This document shows positions 23,203-31,906 of a stretch of 31,911 nucleotides of DNA, piece by piece. The stretch's first letter is position 1; each line of letters starts with the position of its first letter. The stretch covers positions 1 through 31,911 of the forward strand of contig JANQMT010000168.1 in the NCBI GenBank assembly GCA_028279945.1. Reading direction: 5' to 3'. The position numbers and the translations under genes were made by a program. The DNA is from JAKSCF01 sp028279945 (GTDB taxonomy: Bacteria; Bacillota; Clostridia; Peptostreptococcales; JAAYPU01). The notes below the pieces were generated by a model. That model did no database searches and had not been told where the DNA came from. It saw only the letters and a list, made by a program, of their open reading frames with translations.

Positions 23203-24881
23203 TTCAATCACAAAAAAAGGCCGATATGGTTTTCGTCAATGGAAAAATATATACAGTCGATAAAAAAAATAAATGGGCTCAAGCAGTAGCAGTAAAAGAT
23301 AAAAAGATTATATTCGTAGGTTCTGATGAAGAAGGGCATCAATATATCAGTGATGATTCCAAGATGATTGACTTAAATGGAAAAGTAATGCTGCCGGGTT
23401 TTTTTGACTGTCACGTTCATCCCACAGGGTACGTTCATGATGTATGCGGCATTAACCTAGTTCAATGCAAATCCATTGAAGAGTACCAAATTGAAATAAA
23501 AAAATATTCTACAAATAATCCGGATAAAGAAGTTATTCTCGGTTTTGGTTGGTTTCATACAGATTTTGATGAGGACGGACCAAATACGGCAATAATAGAT
23601 GAGATCGTCAACGACAGGCCAGTACTTCTATATTCCGGAGATGTTCATAATTTGTGGGTCAATTCAAAGGCTTTAGAAATTGCAGGCATCCATAAAGACA
23701 CTAAAGAAGTGAAAAATGGCGTTATAGTGAGAGATGAAAATGGAAATCCTACCGGATGCTTAAATGAATTTGGGGCTATGCAGCTGGTAGAAAAGCACAT
23801 CTCCGGTTACGATAAAATGGAGTATTTCAAGACACTAAAAGCTTTTCAAAAAAAAGCCAACCAAGTTGGTATTACAACAATCCATGACGCAGGAATGCTG
23901 CAAGAGCAGGATACAAAGTATTCAGCATACAAGCATTTGGACGCGAGCGAAGCATTGACATTAAGAGTAAGGTTATCCGCTATCATTTACCCAAATGAAG
24001 CAAGTATAACAGAAGATATTTCGTTTGCGGTAAAAATGAGAGAAGATAATATGAATAACAGCGAAAGATTACAAACCAACACAGTAAAAGTGTTTCTTGA
24101 TGGCGTTCCTGAAGCAGATACAGCACTATTAGAACAACCCTATATAGGGAGTGAGAATTATGGGATGCAGTTATGGCAGGAAGATAGTTTTAAGAAAGTC
24201 GTTGGTAAATTGGATGAAAAGCAGTTTCAAATACATGTCCATTCAATGGGAGATAAGGCTATAAGATATACACTGGATGCATTTGAATATGCAGAAAATA
24301 TAAACGGAGAAAGAGACTCTCGTCATCTTATAGCCCATGTTATGCTTGTGAATGAACAAGACTTTATCCGATTTAAGAACTTGAATATCATACCTGTTGT
24401 TCAACCATTTTGGTTTGAAAAGACAGAACTATATGATGATATTCTAGTTCATAATTTAGGCAAAGAAAGAGCAAACCGACAATATCCCATGAAAAGGTTA
24501 TTGGATATCGATGTTAAAGTTGCATGTGGAAGTGATGGACCGGTTGCTATTACAGAATCAAGTTTGGAGATACCTTTTAATCCATTGATTGCAATACAGC
24601 AAGGCATAACAAGGTGTAACTTTGACAAAGACCACAAAAACAAAGAAAATATATTATATCCGGAAGAAAGAGTTACCTTAGAACAAATGATTGAAGCAGT
24701 AACCATTAACAGTGCATATGCTTGCTTTTTGGAAGATGTGACAGGCTCAATTGAAACAGGAAAGTATGCTGATTTTGTAGTGCTGGAAAACAACATTTTT
24801 GAAATACCAGTGGAGGAAATTGCTCGAACAGAAGTATTGCTGACAGTATTAGAAGGTAAAGTGGTTTATAATAAGCAATAA
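23199..24881 (+). CDS. YtcJ-like metal-dependent amidohydrolase
   Basis: A 560-aa amidohydrolase (Amidohydro_3 type). Landmarks: ADMVFVNGKIYTVDKKNKWA at the N-terminus, the metal motif HxH in VMLPGFFDCHVHP, an IHVHSMGDKAIRYTLDAFE block, RHLIAHVMLV, and CGSDGPV with the metal aspartate. The C-terminal beta-sandwich ends KYADFVVLENNIF. Members hydrolyse amide, formamide or cyclic imide bonds; the exact substrate is unknown. It is translationally coupled to the ureohydrolase (ATGA overlap) and ends the operon at a terminator, suggesting sequential degradation of one nitrogenous compound. Confidence 0.9.
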   Translation: MIQSQKKADMVFVNGKIYTVDKKNKWAQAVAVKDKKIIFVGSDEEGHQYISDDSKMIDLNGKVMLPGFFDCHVHPTGYVHDVCGINLVQCKSIEEYQIEIKKYSTNNPDKEVILGFGWFHTDFDEDGPNTAIIDEIVNDRPVLLYSGDVHNLWVNSKALEIAGIHKDTKEVKNGVIVRDENGNPTGCLNEFGAMQLVEKHISGYDKMEYFKTLKAFQKKANQVGITTIHDAGMLQEQDTKYSAYKHLDASEALTLRVRLSAIIYPNEASITEDISFAVKMREDNMNNSERLQTNTVKVFLDGVPEADTALLEQPYIGSENYGMQLWQEDSFKKVVGKLDEKQFQIHVHSMGDKAIRYTLDAFEYAENINGERDSRHLIAHVMLVNEQDFIRFKNLNIIPVVQPFWFEKTELYDDILVHNLGKERANRQYPMKRLLDIDVKVACGSDGPVAITESSLEIPFNPLIAIQQGITRCNFDKDHKNKENILYPEERVTLEQMIEAVTINSAYACFLEDVTGSIETGKYADFVVLENNIFEIPVEEIARTEVLLTVLEGKVVYNKQ

Positions 24882-24927
24882 AATTGTGACATAGTTATTA
24901 ATATAAAAACCTTAAGTTATTAAGGTA

Positions 24928-24970
24928 CAAACACGGTTTTCAGAGTGAATGAAAACGTGTTTGTTTTTTT
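24928..24970 (+). terminator. Terminator of the antiporter-ureohydrolase-amidohydrolase operon
   Basis: CAAACACGGTTTTC (24928-24941, one bulged G) pairs with GAAAACGTGTTTG (24951-24963), followed by TTTTTTT. Confidence 0.85.
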
Positions 24971-25203
24971 GTTATCATGTTGCGGCGTAAAAGAGGGCGC
25001 AATATTATCACTTATCATACTGTTTTTTTCTTGAAAAATATGTTAATATTTCACCAAAGGACGGTTACTGTTACATAACAATATTTTAAGATATTTTTCA
25101 AAATAACAACCATACTAAAAGTAGCATCATAAAATAACATAGTAGCAACCAAAAACAATAATATAACATATAATAACTAATAATTATTTTTGAGGTGATT
25201 TAA
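24971..25203 (+). other. Gene-free AT-rich leader region before asparagine synthase
   Basis: I see no coding frame and no T-box signature, although asparagine synthase genes in Firmicutes are often so controlled. It holds a short inverted repeat (TTGCG near 24980, CGCAA near 24998) and two AGTAGCA copies (about 25121 and 25140). A TGAGGTGATT ribosome site precedes the ATG. Promoter elements are not clear. Confidence 0.4.
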
Positions 25204-27042
25204 ATGTGTGGTATTGCAGGCTGGATAGATAAGAATCATAATATTATTGATCAGACAGCTTTAATGGAAGAAATGATTGAAACATTAAAAAATCGCGGAC
25301 CGGATTCAGAAGGGATTTATTCATATGAAAACGCACTATTAGGACACAGGCGACTTGCGGTAGTTGACCCTGAAGGCGGACATCAGCCTATGACCATAGA
25401 AGTGGGATGTAATCAATATACCATAGTATATAATGGCGAGTTGTATAATACAGAAGATGTAAGAAAGTTGTTAAAAGAAAAAGGGTATACCTTTAAATCC
25501 TATTCTGATACAGAAGTACTACTGACTGCCTATATAGAATGGGGGAAAGAGTGTGTCAATTACATTAATGGTATTTTTGCCTTTGGTGTATGGAATGCAT
25601 TAGATAAAACTTTATTTCTTGCAAGAGATCCTTTGGGTGTAAAACCATTATTCTATTCAGCCGTACAAAATAGTATTATTTTTGCTTCTGAAATGAAAGC
25701 CATACTGAAACATCCATATGTAGAACCTGTTGTTAATGAAGAAGGACTGCTGGAGATATTAGGTTTAGGACCTGCAAGGTCTTTAGGTAATGGTGTTTTT
25801 AGAGACATTAAAGAAGTGCCTCCGGCACACTATCTGTTTTATGATGAGTGTGAACACTTGGTTGAATACTGGAAATTAAAAGCTAAGCCCCATAATGAGA
25901 ATATAAAACAAACCATTGAGCATACAAGACACTTATTAATAGATGCCATAGAAAGGCAGTTGGTAGCAGATGTGCCGCTGTGTACGTTCTTATCGGGAGG
26001 ATTGGATTCAAGTATTATTTCATCAGTAGCTGCTGGGAGTTTTAAAAAAGAAAACAGAGGAAAACTCAATACCTTTTCTATTGACTATGTCGACAATCAA
26101 AGGCATTATGTTGAAAACAAGTTTCAACCGGATTTAGATAGCAATTGGGTTGATTTTATATCAAAGTATATTGGAAGCCTTCATACTAACATTGTGTTGG
26201 ATAACTTAGAGCTGGCAGAATCTTTGGAAGAAGCGGTATTTGCAAATGATTTGCCTGGCATGGCAGATATAGACTCTTCTCTTTACTTATTCTGTAGAGA
26301 GGTAAAAAAATCCGCAACGGTTGCACTGTCAGGAGAATGTGCGGACGAAATTTTTGGAGGATATCCATGGTTTAAAAATGCTGAGGCAGATGAAGGGACT
26401 TTTCCTTGGGCAAAATCTGTTGATCATCGTAAACAGATACTGGCAAAAGCGTATCAACACCTTCCCCTTGAAAAATATGTTGCCCAAAAATATCGAGATA
26501 CTTTAAAATCTGTTCCTTTATTAGAAGGAGAATCTTTCGAAGAGAAAAGAATGAGAGAAATGTTTTATCTCAATATTAAATGGTTTATGATCACTTTGCT
26601 CAATAGAAAAGATCGAATGAGTATGAGAAACAGTTTAGAAGTGAGAGTGCCTTTTGCAGATTACAGAATTGTAGAATACGCTTACAATATCCCAAAGGAG
26701 ATGAAGTTTTATAACGATAGAGAAAAAGGCCTGCTGAGAGAAGCTTTAAAAGGCCTTTTACCCGAAGAGATATTGTTAAGAAAGAAAAGCCCATATCCAA
26801 AAACATATAATCCGGTATATACAAATGCAGTTCAAAAACAATTGCTTTCAATCTTAAATGACAAAAAAGAACCTCTCTTTGATATTGTGGATTATCAATG
26901 CGTCAAAGAGATTGCTGAAACCAAAGGAAGTTCTTTTAAAAAACCTTGGTACGGGCAGTTAATGATGGGACCACAGGTTATGGCCTACTTGATTCAAATC
27001 AATACATGGATGAAACATTATCATGTTAAAATAGAAGTGTAA
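25204..27042 (+). CDS. asnB: Glutamine-hydrolysing asparagine synthase
   Basis: A 612-aa two-domain enzyme making asparagine from aspartate, ATP and glutamine. The N-terminal class II glutamine amidotransferase starts MCGIAGW with nucleophile Cys2 and has RGPDSEG and YNGELYN. The C-terminal synthetase domain carries the PP-loop SGGLDSS (from about residue 265), the ALSGECADEIFGGYPW segment, and MSMRNSLEVRVPFADYRIVE. The length matches the clostridial form. The start is fixed by the need for Cys2 and by TGAGGTGATTT upstream. It is a single-gene unit between terminators. Confidence 0.96.
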   Translation: MCGIAGWIDKNHNIIDQTALMEEMIETLKNRGPDSEGIYSYENALLGHRRLAVVDPEGGHQPMTIEVGCNQYTIVYNGELYNTEDVRKLLKEKGYTFKSYSDTEVLLTAYIEWGKECVNYINGIFAFGVWNALDKTLFLARDPLGVKPLFYSAVQNSIIFASEMKAILKHPYVEPVVNEEGLLEILGLGPARSLGNGVFRDIKEVPPAHYLFYDECEHLVEYWKLKAKPHNENIKQTIEHTRHLLIDAIERQLVADVPLCTFLSGGLDSSIISSVAAGSFKKENRGKLNTFSIDYVDNQRHYVENKFQPDLDSNWVDFISKYIGSLHTNIVLDNLELAESLEEAVFANDLPGMADIDSSLYLFCREVKKSATVALSGECADEIFGGYPWFKNAEADEGTFPWAKSVDHRKQILAKAYQHLPLEKYVAQKYRDTLKSVPLLEGESFEEKRMREMFYLNIKWFMITLLNRKDRMSMRNSLEVRVPFADYRIVEYAYNIPKEMKFYNDREKGLLREALKGLLPEEILLRKKSPYPKTYNPVYTNAVQKQLLSILNDKKEPLFDIVDYQCVKEIAETKGSSFKKPWYGQLMMGPQVMAYLIQINTWMKHYHVKIEV

Positions 27043-27081
27043 AACCTTTAGGCAATAAATTAATGTATAACAAATAATAAG

Positions 27082-27107
27082 AAGATCTTGGTTATCAAGA
27101 TCTTTTT
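27082..27107 (+). terminator. Terminator of asnB
   Basis: AAGATCTTG (27082-27090) and CAAGATCTT (27096-27104) form a perfect 9-bp stem with loop GTTAT and a T-run. Confidence 0.88.
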
Positions 27108-27195
27108 AGATTGCAGACAAAATGAATGCCATTGTATTTATTTTGCTGGTACTTTTTCCATAAGCTGAAATAATTTATATTATTTCTGGTTTTAG

Positions 27196-27582
27196 TCAGT
27201 GAGTTGTTACTTCTATGCTCAATTCTCCTTCTTCGTTAATTGAAACAATATTAATATATATTTGAGAATAAACTTCAGTAACATAGCCTATGATACTGTA
27301 ACTATTTTTATCTCCTGGTTCAACTGTTTGTTTCAAAACAACAGCATTTTCATTAAACCCTCCTATATCATATTTAAATTTTATTTGAGCTGAGGGTGGG
27401 ATATTAGAAATAATGTAACCTTCTTCATTATCATTTGAACTAAAAGCCAAATTTTCTATATTCGCATTAGTATGATTTGTTATGATAACATCCGTACTAG
27501 AATCACACGAGAATAACTGTGGTGTAAATGCTATTATTAGAAAAAGAAAAAGTATTACAATTAATGTTCTTCTTCTTTTCAT
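27196..27582 (-). CDS. Small lipoprotein of unknown function
   Basis: A 128-aa predicted lipoprotein: KRRR then a hydrophobic helix (7-19), then L-F-S-C with lipidation Cys26. The mature part is beta-rich and acidic (GYIISNIPPSAQIKFKYDIG, IINNI-type strands), without a recognised domain. AAGGAGG lies 10 bases upstream of the ATG. It is divergent from the metal ATPase gene across a 283-bp regulatory region, but its coregulation is not shown. Confidence 0.7.
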   Translation of the reverse strand: MKRRRTLIVILFLFLIIAFTPQLFSCDSSTDVIITNHTNANIENLAFSSNDNEEGYIISNIPPSAQIKFKYDIGGFNENAVVLKQTVEPGDKNSYSIIGYVTEVYSQIYINIVSINEEGELSIEVTTH

Positions 27583-27770
27583 AAAAAAAAACCTCCTTAT
27601 CCTGTTCAGTTACTAAAGTAAAGTCTACCATCATAATTGTACTATAAGTATAATTTGTATTGATATTAAAAAATAATATTTTTTTCTAGTTGAATACAAC
27701 ATATCACTTTTTTCATTTAAATTACATTATGAACATTACATTTTGAAAATAGAAAAATATAAGAAAAATA

Positions 27771-27798
27771 TTGACTATTTCAAAAAAAAGTATATAAT
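27771..27798 (+). promoter_or_regulatory. Promoter of the metal ATPase gene
   Basis: TTGACT (27771-27776) and TATAAT (27793-27798) have a 16-bp spacer and are followed within 12 bp by a large palindrome. Confidence 0.75.
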
Positions 27799-27809
27799 CT
27801 AATTGGATG

Positions 27810-27835
27810 AACATATGAACAATTGTTCATATGTT
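27810..27835. promoter_or_regulatory. Perfect 26-bp palindrome, ArsR/SmtB (CzrA/CadC)-type operator
   Basis: AACATATGAACAA (27810-27822) is followed directly by its exact complement (27823-27835). The TATGAACA/TGTTCATA core matches the imperfect 12-2-12 operators bound by zinc/cadmium-sensing ArsR proteins, from family knowledge. It covers the expected transcription start, so a repressor here would block the ATPase promoter until metal is present. Confidence 0.85.
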
Positions 27836-27865
27836 TGGATGAGCTATGGAAAGTGAGGTTCTATA

Positions 27866-30004
27866 ATGGAGCAAATTATGATGGAAAAAATGGTTCGTAA
27901 AGAATTTATATTAGAAGGCTTACATTGTGCAGACTGTGCAGAAAAAATTGAGACCAAAGTCAAAGAGCTGGATAATGTTTATACAAGTGCATTAAACTTC
28001 AGTATTCAAACACTTTCAATTGAAGCAGATAAAAAAAACATAGATCAAATCGTTGATAAAATTAGGAAAATTGTTAAACATCTAGAGCCGGATGTCAATG
28101 TAAAAGAAAAAGGATGGGCTGGAACTCAAAAAAAAGAAGAAAATAAAGAAAAATGGTATAAGAGACGATCATCAAGATTAATCGTTGCAGGTGCATTGTT
28201 TGCAACTGCAATGATATTTGGATTATCTCATTATATAGAATGGGCTTTATATATAGCCAGCTATTTGATTGTTGGATATGATATTTTATTAAAAGCGGGA
28301 CGAAATATTATTAAAGGGCAAGTTTTTGATGAAAACTTTTTAATGGTTATCGCTACTTTTGGTGCGTTTGGCATTAATGAAGCATCTGAAGGCGTGGCTG
28401 TTATGCTGTTTTTTCAGTTTGGAGAATATCTGCAGCATAAAGCAGTGGATCGTTCAAGAAGGTCTATTGCTGATCTAATGGATATAAGGCCTGATTATGC
28501 AAATTTAAAAATTGGAGAGGATATCAAGAAAGTTTCGCCTTACCATGTGGAAATCGGGCAAAGTATTTTAATAAAGCCGGGAGAAAAAGTGCCTTTGGAC
28601 GGTATTGTAACAGAAGGCAGCTCTATGCTGGATACCTCTGACTTAACCGGAGAATCGGTTCCCAGAAAAGTTACAAAAGGGGATAAAATATTGGGTGGAT
28701 TTATTAATACCAATGGCGTACTGGTAGTAAAAGTAGAGAAAGAATTTGGTGAATCCACGGTATCTAAAGTGCTGGATCTAGTTCAAAATGCCAGCAGTAA
28801 AAAATCACCTACAGAAAACTTTATCACAAAATTTGCAAAATACTATACGCCCATAGTGGTAATGGGGGCTTTAGCGTTAGCTGTGATTCCGCCTTTGATT
28901 ATAGAAGGCGCAACTTTCTCTGATTGGATATATCGAGCCCTGGTATTTTTAGTTATCTCTTGTCCATGTGCATTGGTTGTGTCCATACCTCTTGGATTCT
29001 TTGGAGGAATAGGAGGTGCCTCTAAGTTAGGTGTACTCATTAAGGGAAGCAACTATCTGGAAGCTTTAAATTATGTAGATACGGTTGTCTTTGATAAAAC
29101 CGGTACACTGACAAAAGGTGTCTTTGAGGTTTCAAAAATCAATAATGAAACCCAGATCAGCAAAGAAGAGCTTCTGGAATATGCCGCCTATGCTGAAAGT
29201 TATTCAAACCATCCTATAGGGGCCTCTATATTAAAGGAGTATGGAGAAAAAGTAAATAAAGAAGCAATAACAGATTATGAAGAGATATCCGGTCAGGGAA
29301 TAAAAGTTAAGGTCAAAGGAAAAGAAGTATTGATAGGTAATAAAAAGCTTATGAACCAATACGATATAAACTTTCCTGTGGTCGAAACCATTGGAACGGT
29401 GGTTCATATAGCAATCAATCAAAAATACTGCGGATATATCATTATATCTGATGAAATCAAAGAAGATTCTGAGGAAGCAATTAAAGAGCTCAAAGATGTT
29501 GGTGTTAGAAAAACCGTTATGCTCACCGGTGATAACAAGACAGTAGGAGAAAAAGTAGGCAGACAATTAGGATTAGATGAAGTGCATGCAGAATTATTAC
29601 CTCATGAGAAGGTAGAAAAAGTAGAACTTCTGGAAAAAGAAAAGCCTTCTAAAGGTAAACTTGTGTTTATTGGAGACGGCATCAATGATGCGCCTGTATT
29701 GGCAAGAGCAGATGTTGGTATTGCTATGGGCGGTCTTGGCTCAGACGCTGCCATTGAAGCCGCTGATGTAGTCATTATGACAGATGAGCCGTCCAAATTG
29801 GTTAGCGGTATAAAAATAGCTAAAAGAGCCAAAAAAATTATCTGGCAAAACATAGTGTTTTCACTTGGTATCAAAGGTGCCGTTTTAATATTAGGTGCCT
29901 TTGGCTTAGCAACCCTTTGGGAATCAGTATTTGCAGATGTAGGCGTGGCAGTTATTGCTGTTCTTAATGCTATGAGAGTATTAAATGTAGAAAAAGTTAA
30001 ATAA
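27866..30004 (+). CDS. Heavy-metal P1B-type ATPase, probably Cd/Zn/Pb exporter
   Basis: A 712-aa membrane pump. Residues 10-75 are a metal-binding HMA domain with GLHCADCA (Cys21, Cys24). The transport core has the actuator motif LTGESVP, the membrane metal site C366-P-C368 in SCPCALV, the phosphorylated Asp410 in DKTGTLTKG, the HP motif (SNHPIGASI), and the hinge GDGINDAPVLARADVGIAMG. The last helix has FADVGVAVIAVLNAMRVL, whose Asp is typical of the ZntA/CadA (P1B-2) group rather than copper pumps. Expected role: ATP-driven efflux of Zn, Cd or Pb. Expression is probably derepressed by metal through the upstream palindrome. The gene is monocistronic, and no arsR gene is adjacent. Confidence 0.94.
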   Translation: MEQIMMEKMVRKEFILEGLHCADCAEKIETKVKELDNVYTSALNFSIQTLSIEADKKNIDQIVDKIRKIVKHLEPDVNVKEKGWAGTQKKEENKEKWYKRRSSRLIVAGALFATAMIFGLSHYIEWALYIASYLIVGYDILLKAGRNIIKGQVFDENFLMVIATFGAFGINEASEGVAVMLFFQFGEYLQHKAVDRSRRSIADLMDIRPDYANLKIGEDIKKVSPYHVEIGQSILIKPGEKVPLDGIVTEGSSMLDTSDLTGESVPRKVTKGDKILGGFINTNGVLVVKVEKEFGESTVSKVLDLVQNASSKKSPTENFITKFAKYYTPIVVMGALALAVIPPLIIEGATFSDWIYRALVFLVISCPCALVVSIPLGFFGGIGGASKLGVLIKGSNYLEALNYVDTVVFDKTGTLTKGVFEVSKINNETQISKEELLEYAAYAESYSNHPIGASILKEYGEKVNKEAITDYEEISGQGIKVKVKGKEVLIGNKKLMNQYDINFPVVETIGTVVHIAINQKYCGYIIISDEIKEDSEEAIKELKDVGVRKTVMLTGDNKTVGEKVGRQLGLDEVHAELLPHEKVEKVELLEKEKPSKGKLVFIGDGINDAPVLARADVGIAMGGLGSDAAIEAADVVIMTDEPSKLVSGIKIAKRAKKIIWQNIVFSLGIKGAVLILGAFGLATLWESVFADVGVAVIAVLNAMRVLNVEKVK

Positions 30005-30045
30005 TATAGATAGGGGATATTTCTTATACAGTGATAGACCACCTA

Positions 30046-30080
30046 AATAGGAAGAGTATAATAATCTCTTCCTATTTTAT
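30046..30080 (+). terminator. Terminator of the metal ATPase gene
   Basis: AATAGGAAGAG (30046-30056) pairs perfectly with CTCTTCCTATT (30066-30076) over a 9-nt loop, followed by TTATTTT. Confidence 0.85.
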
Positions 30081-30235
30081 TTTAGTTTGATAATTGATAA
30101 AAATGTAATAAAATAGGCAGTGAAATAGAAAAATATATCAATATATGAATTTGTGGAGATAATTATATTATGAAACAATTGTTTGAATAGTTTAAAAGAA
30201 GAATATTTTTGACATTTTAGGCACTTAATTGTTAT

Positions 30236-30264
30236 TTGATATCGAAAAGATATTATTATATAAT
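30236..30264 (+). promoter_or_regulatory. Promoter of the two-gene membrane protein operon
   Basis: TTGATA (30236-30241) and TATAAT (30259-30264) have a 17-bp spacer, 44 bp upstream of the start chosen for the next gene. Confidence 0.7.
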
Positions 30265-30308
30265 AATAAAAACAATACATAAGATAAATGATTCAAAAGG
30301 GTGATATC

Positions 30309-30635
30309 ATGGATAAAGATATCATAAAATTTGCTTTGGGAGTAGCGGGTCTAACTCTGGCAGCATTTATAGTTTGGCTGTTGCTTCGTGAAATCAGATT
30401 GTGGTATTGGAAAACAAACAACTTAATAAAGATGCTAAAGCATATTAGTAGACGTATTTATACTGTGGAAAAAAAGATAGATGAACTTACCCAAGAAATC
30501 TCTTCAATTAACAGAAATGCAATGAAGTTATCAGAACTATTTAATGATTCATTGATAACCATAGCACAAAACAGACCATCATCAACTGACAATGAAGAAA
30601 GTGAAGAAGTCATTGCTCGAAAAATTAAGGATTAA
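30309..30635 (+). CDS. Small membrane-anchored coiled-coil protein
   Basis: A 108-aa protein with one N-terminal membrane helix (about residues 6-25, FALGVAGLTLAAFIVWLLL) and a cytoplasmic coiled-coil-like region (ISRRIYTVEKKIDELTQEIS). The start at 30309 is chosen because AAAGGGTGAT lies just upstream; an ATG 21 bases earlier overlaps that site. No family is recognised. It is 51 bp upstream of the zinc-ribbon protein and probably co-transcribed with it. Confidence 0.7.
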   Translation: MDKDIIKFALGVAGLTLAAFIVWLLLREIRLWYWKTNNLIKMLKHISRRIYTVEKKIDELTQEISSINRNAMKLSELFNDSLITIAQNRPSSTDNEESEEVIARKIKD

Positions 30636-30686
30636 ATTTTTTTAAGTATACGTTTAAATAAAGCTGTTTTAAAAGAGGTGAGGTAT

Positions 30687-31697
30687 ATGTATTGCACAAA
30701 ATGCGGACAAGAGGTTAGTGAATTTGATATTTATTGTCCACATTGTAGGGGTAAAGTAAAGCAAGAACCTTTAAATGAAGAATTTTTGAATTTTGATGAG
30801 CTTAATAATGACCAAAATATGGATGACTTGCTCAATGTGGATGTACAAGCTCAAAGCCCAACCGAGGATAATGATATCGATAAGGAGTACGAGCAGTACA
30901 AGGAAAATATTTTTAATAAGAACAAAAATAATAATCATAATTATGACTATGAAAATTTGGATGAATTTGATTTTGATGAAGAAGAAGAGGAAAAAGGACT
31001 GTTTGCAAATAAAGTATTAATTATTTTAATTGTTATTGCTTTTGTTACTGCCACGGGCTTGGCGGTTAAATTCTTATTCCTTAATGACGAAAATACACCA
31101 GCCCCTCAAGACAATAATCCAAATCAAATAGAAAATGGTGATCAGGAAGGTGATAAGGAACCTTCTGATACCGATAATGAGAACAAAATATCTACTAGAG
31201 AAGAAATATTCAGCAATTTAGCTTCTGTAAATACAAACATTCTTGAAGTCAAAGACAATCCGGCTTTAAAATATGACAGCAATGCAGATTATAAAATATC
31301 GGATATTAAAAAATCTGTGCCTCTTGATGAAACGCTTTATAAAGAAATTGGCGGTCAAAAAGTTTATCATGAAGAGTCTATTATAAAGACATTGGTTCAA
31401 TTCAATTCTAAATGGATTGACTATGTGAATAATGATGACCAAGCAGTGATTTCATTGGTTAAAAGAGATAGTAAGGCTTTCAGAAATGTAACCAATTTTA
31501 GTAAACAGAATAAATTACAAGAGTTTCTGCTATTTGAAATAGGCGAAATACGAAAAGGCGAAGAAGGCTATTACGTTTGGACCCATGAAAAAATAAAAGA
31601 AGTACAAGATGGCCAATCGAGGATCAAAGAATATTCTTGGATTTATCATCTTGAAGAAGGAGAATACGATTTCTTCATCTCAAACTACTATAAATAA
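30687..31697 (+). CDS. Zinc-ribbon membrane protein with TcaA/NTF2-like extracellular domain
   Basis: A 336-aa protein. The N-terminal zinc ribbon reads MYCTKCGQEVSEFDIYCPHC (C-x2-C...C-x2-C). An acidic linker rich in Asp, Asn and Glu follows. One membrane helix lies near residues 110-130 (VLIILIVIAFVTATGLAVKF), then an acidic spacer and a C-terminal domain (about 230-336) resembling the NTF2-like domain of TcaA-type envelope proteins. The ATG at 30687 is used since AGAGGTG is just upstream; a GTG nine bases earlier overlaps that site. The topology suggests an intracellular zinc ribbon and an external ligand or cell-wall domain. The function is unknown. Confidence 0.8.
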   Translation: MYCTKCGQEVSEFDIYCPHCRGKVKQEPLNEEFLNFDELNNDQNMDDLLNVDVQAQSPTEDNDIDKEYEQYKENIFNKNKNNNHNYDYENLDEFDFDEEEEEKGLFANKVLIILIVIAFVTATGLAVKFLFLNDENTPAPQDNNPNQIENGDQEGDKEPSDTDNENKISTREEIFSNLASVNTNILEVKDNPALKYDSNADYKISDIKKSVPLDETLYKEIGGQKVYHEESIIKTLVQFNSKWIDYVNNDDQAVISLVKRDSKAFRNVTNFSKQNKLQEFLLFEIGEIRKGEEGYYVWTHEKIKEVQDGQSRIKEYSWIYHLEEGEYDFFISNYYK

Positions 31698-31705
31698 TCA
31701 ATCTT

Positions 31706-31735
31706 AAAAAAACTCTGAGATAATCAGGTTTTTTT
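31706..31735 (+). terminator. Terminator of the zinc-ribbon gene
   Basis: Seven As then CTCTGA pair with TCAGG and seven Ts (31706-31735; one bulged T in the stem). Confidence 0.75.
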
Positions 31736-31748
31736 GACGCTATCGAAA

Positions 31749-31788
31749 AATGAATACAGGCGTATAAATATTCGTTAATGTATTCATT
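31749..31788. repeat. 40-bp inverted repeat containing a copy of the 20.7-kb arm motif
   Basis: AATGAATACA (31749-31758) and TGTATTCATT (31779-31788) are exact inverted repeats. Between and overlapping them, 31754-31777 matches the arm at 20676-20700 at about 20 of 24 aligned bases, sharing ATATTCGTT and GTAT. There is only one motif copy here, whereas the 20.7-kb element has two facing copies. Confidence 0.6.
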
Positions 31789-31802
31789 TGGAGAAAATTT
31801 GA

Positions 31803-31906
31803 TGGCATATGGACTATAAAAGCCTAACCGCAAACAATCGCCGTCCTTGGCTTAAGTTTGCTAACAAACGTCCTGTTTGTTCACGACTTTTATAGCCCAT
31901 CTGCCA
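31803..31906. ncRNA. Candidate structured element: 20-bp outer stem with two GTCCT-loop hairpins
   Basis: TGGCATATGGACTATAAAAG (31803-31822) pairs with 31887-31906 at 18 of 20 positions. Inside, GCAAAC (31830-31835) pairs with GTTTGC (31856-31861), enclosing GCC (31840-31842), GTCCTT and GGC. AACAAAC (31863-31869) pairs with GTTTGTT (31875-31881) around loop GTCCT. This gives a three-way junction with two loops that share GTCCT. No ORF or terminator accounts for it. It may be a structured RNA or a palindromic mobile or intergenic repeat; strand is undetermined. Confidence 0.55.

Noticed and set aside
24882..25203. T-box leader for asparagine synthase
   Set aside because: No T-box sequence (the conserved TGGNACCGCG bulge) or specifier stem is visible; only short repeats and AT-rich spacer.
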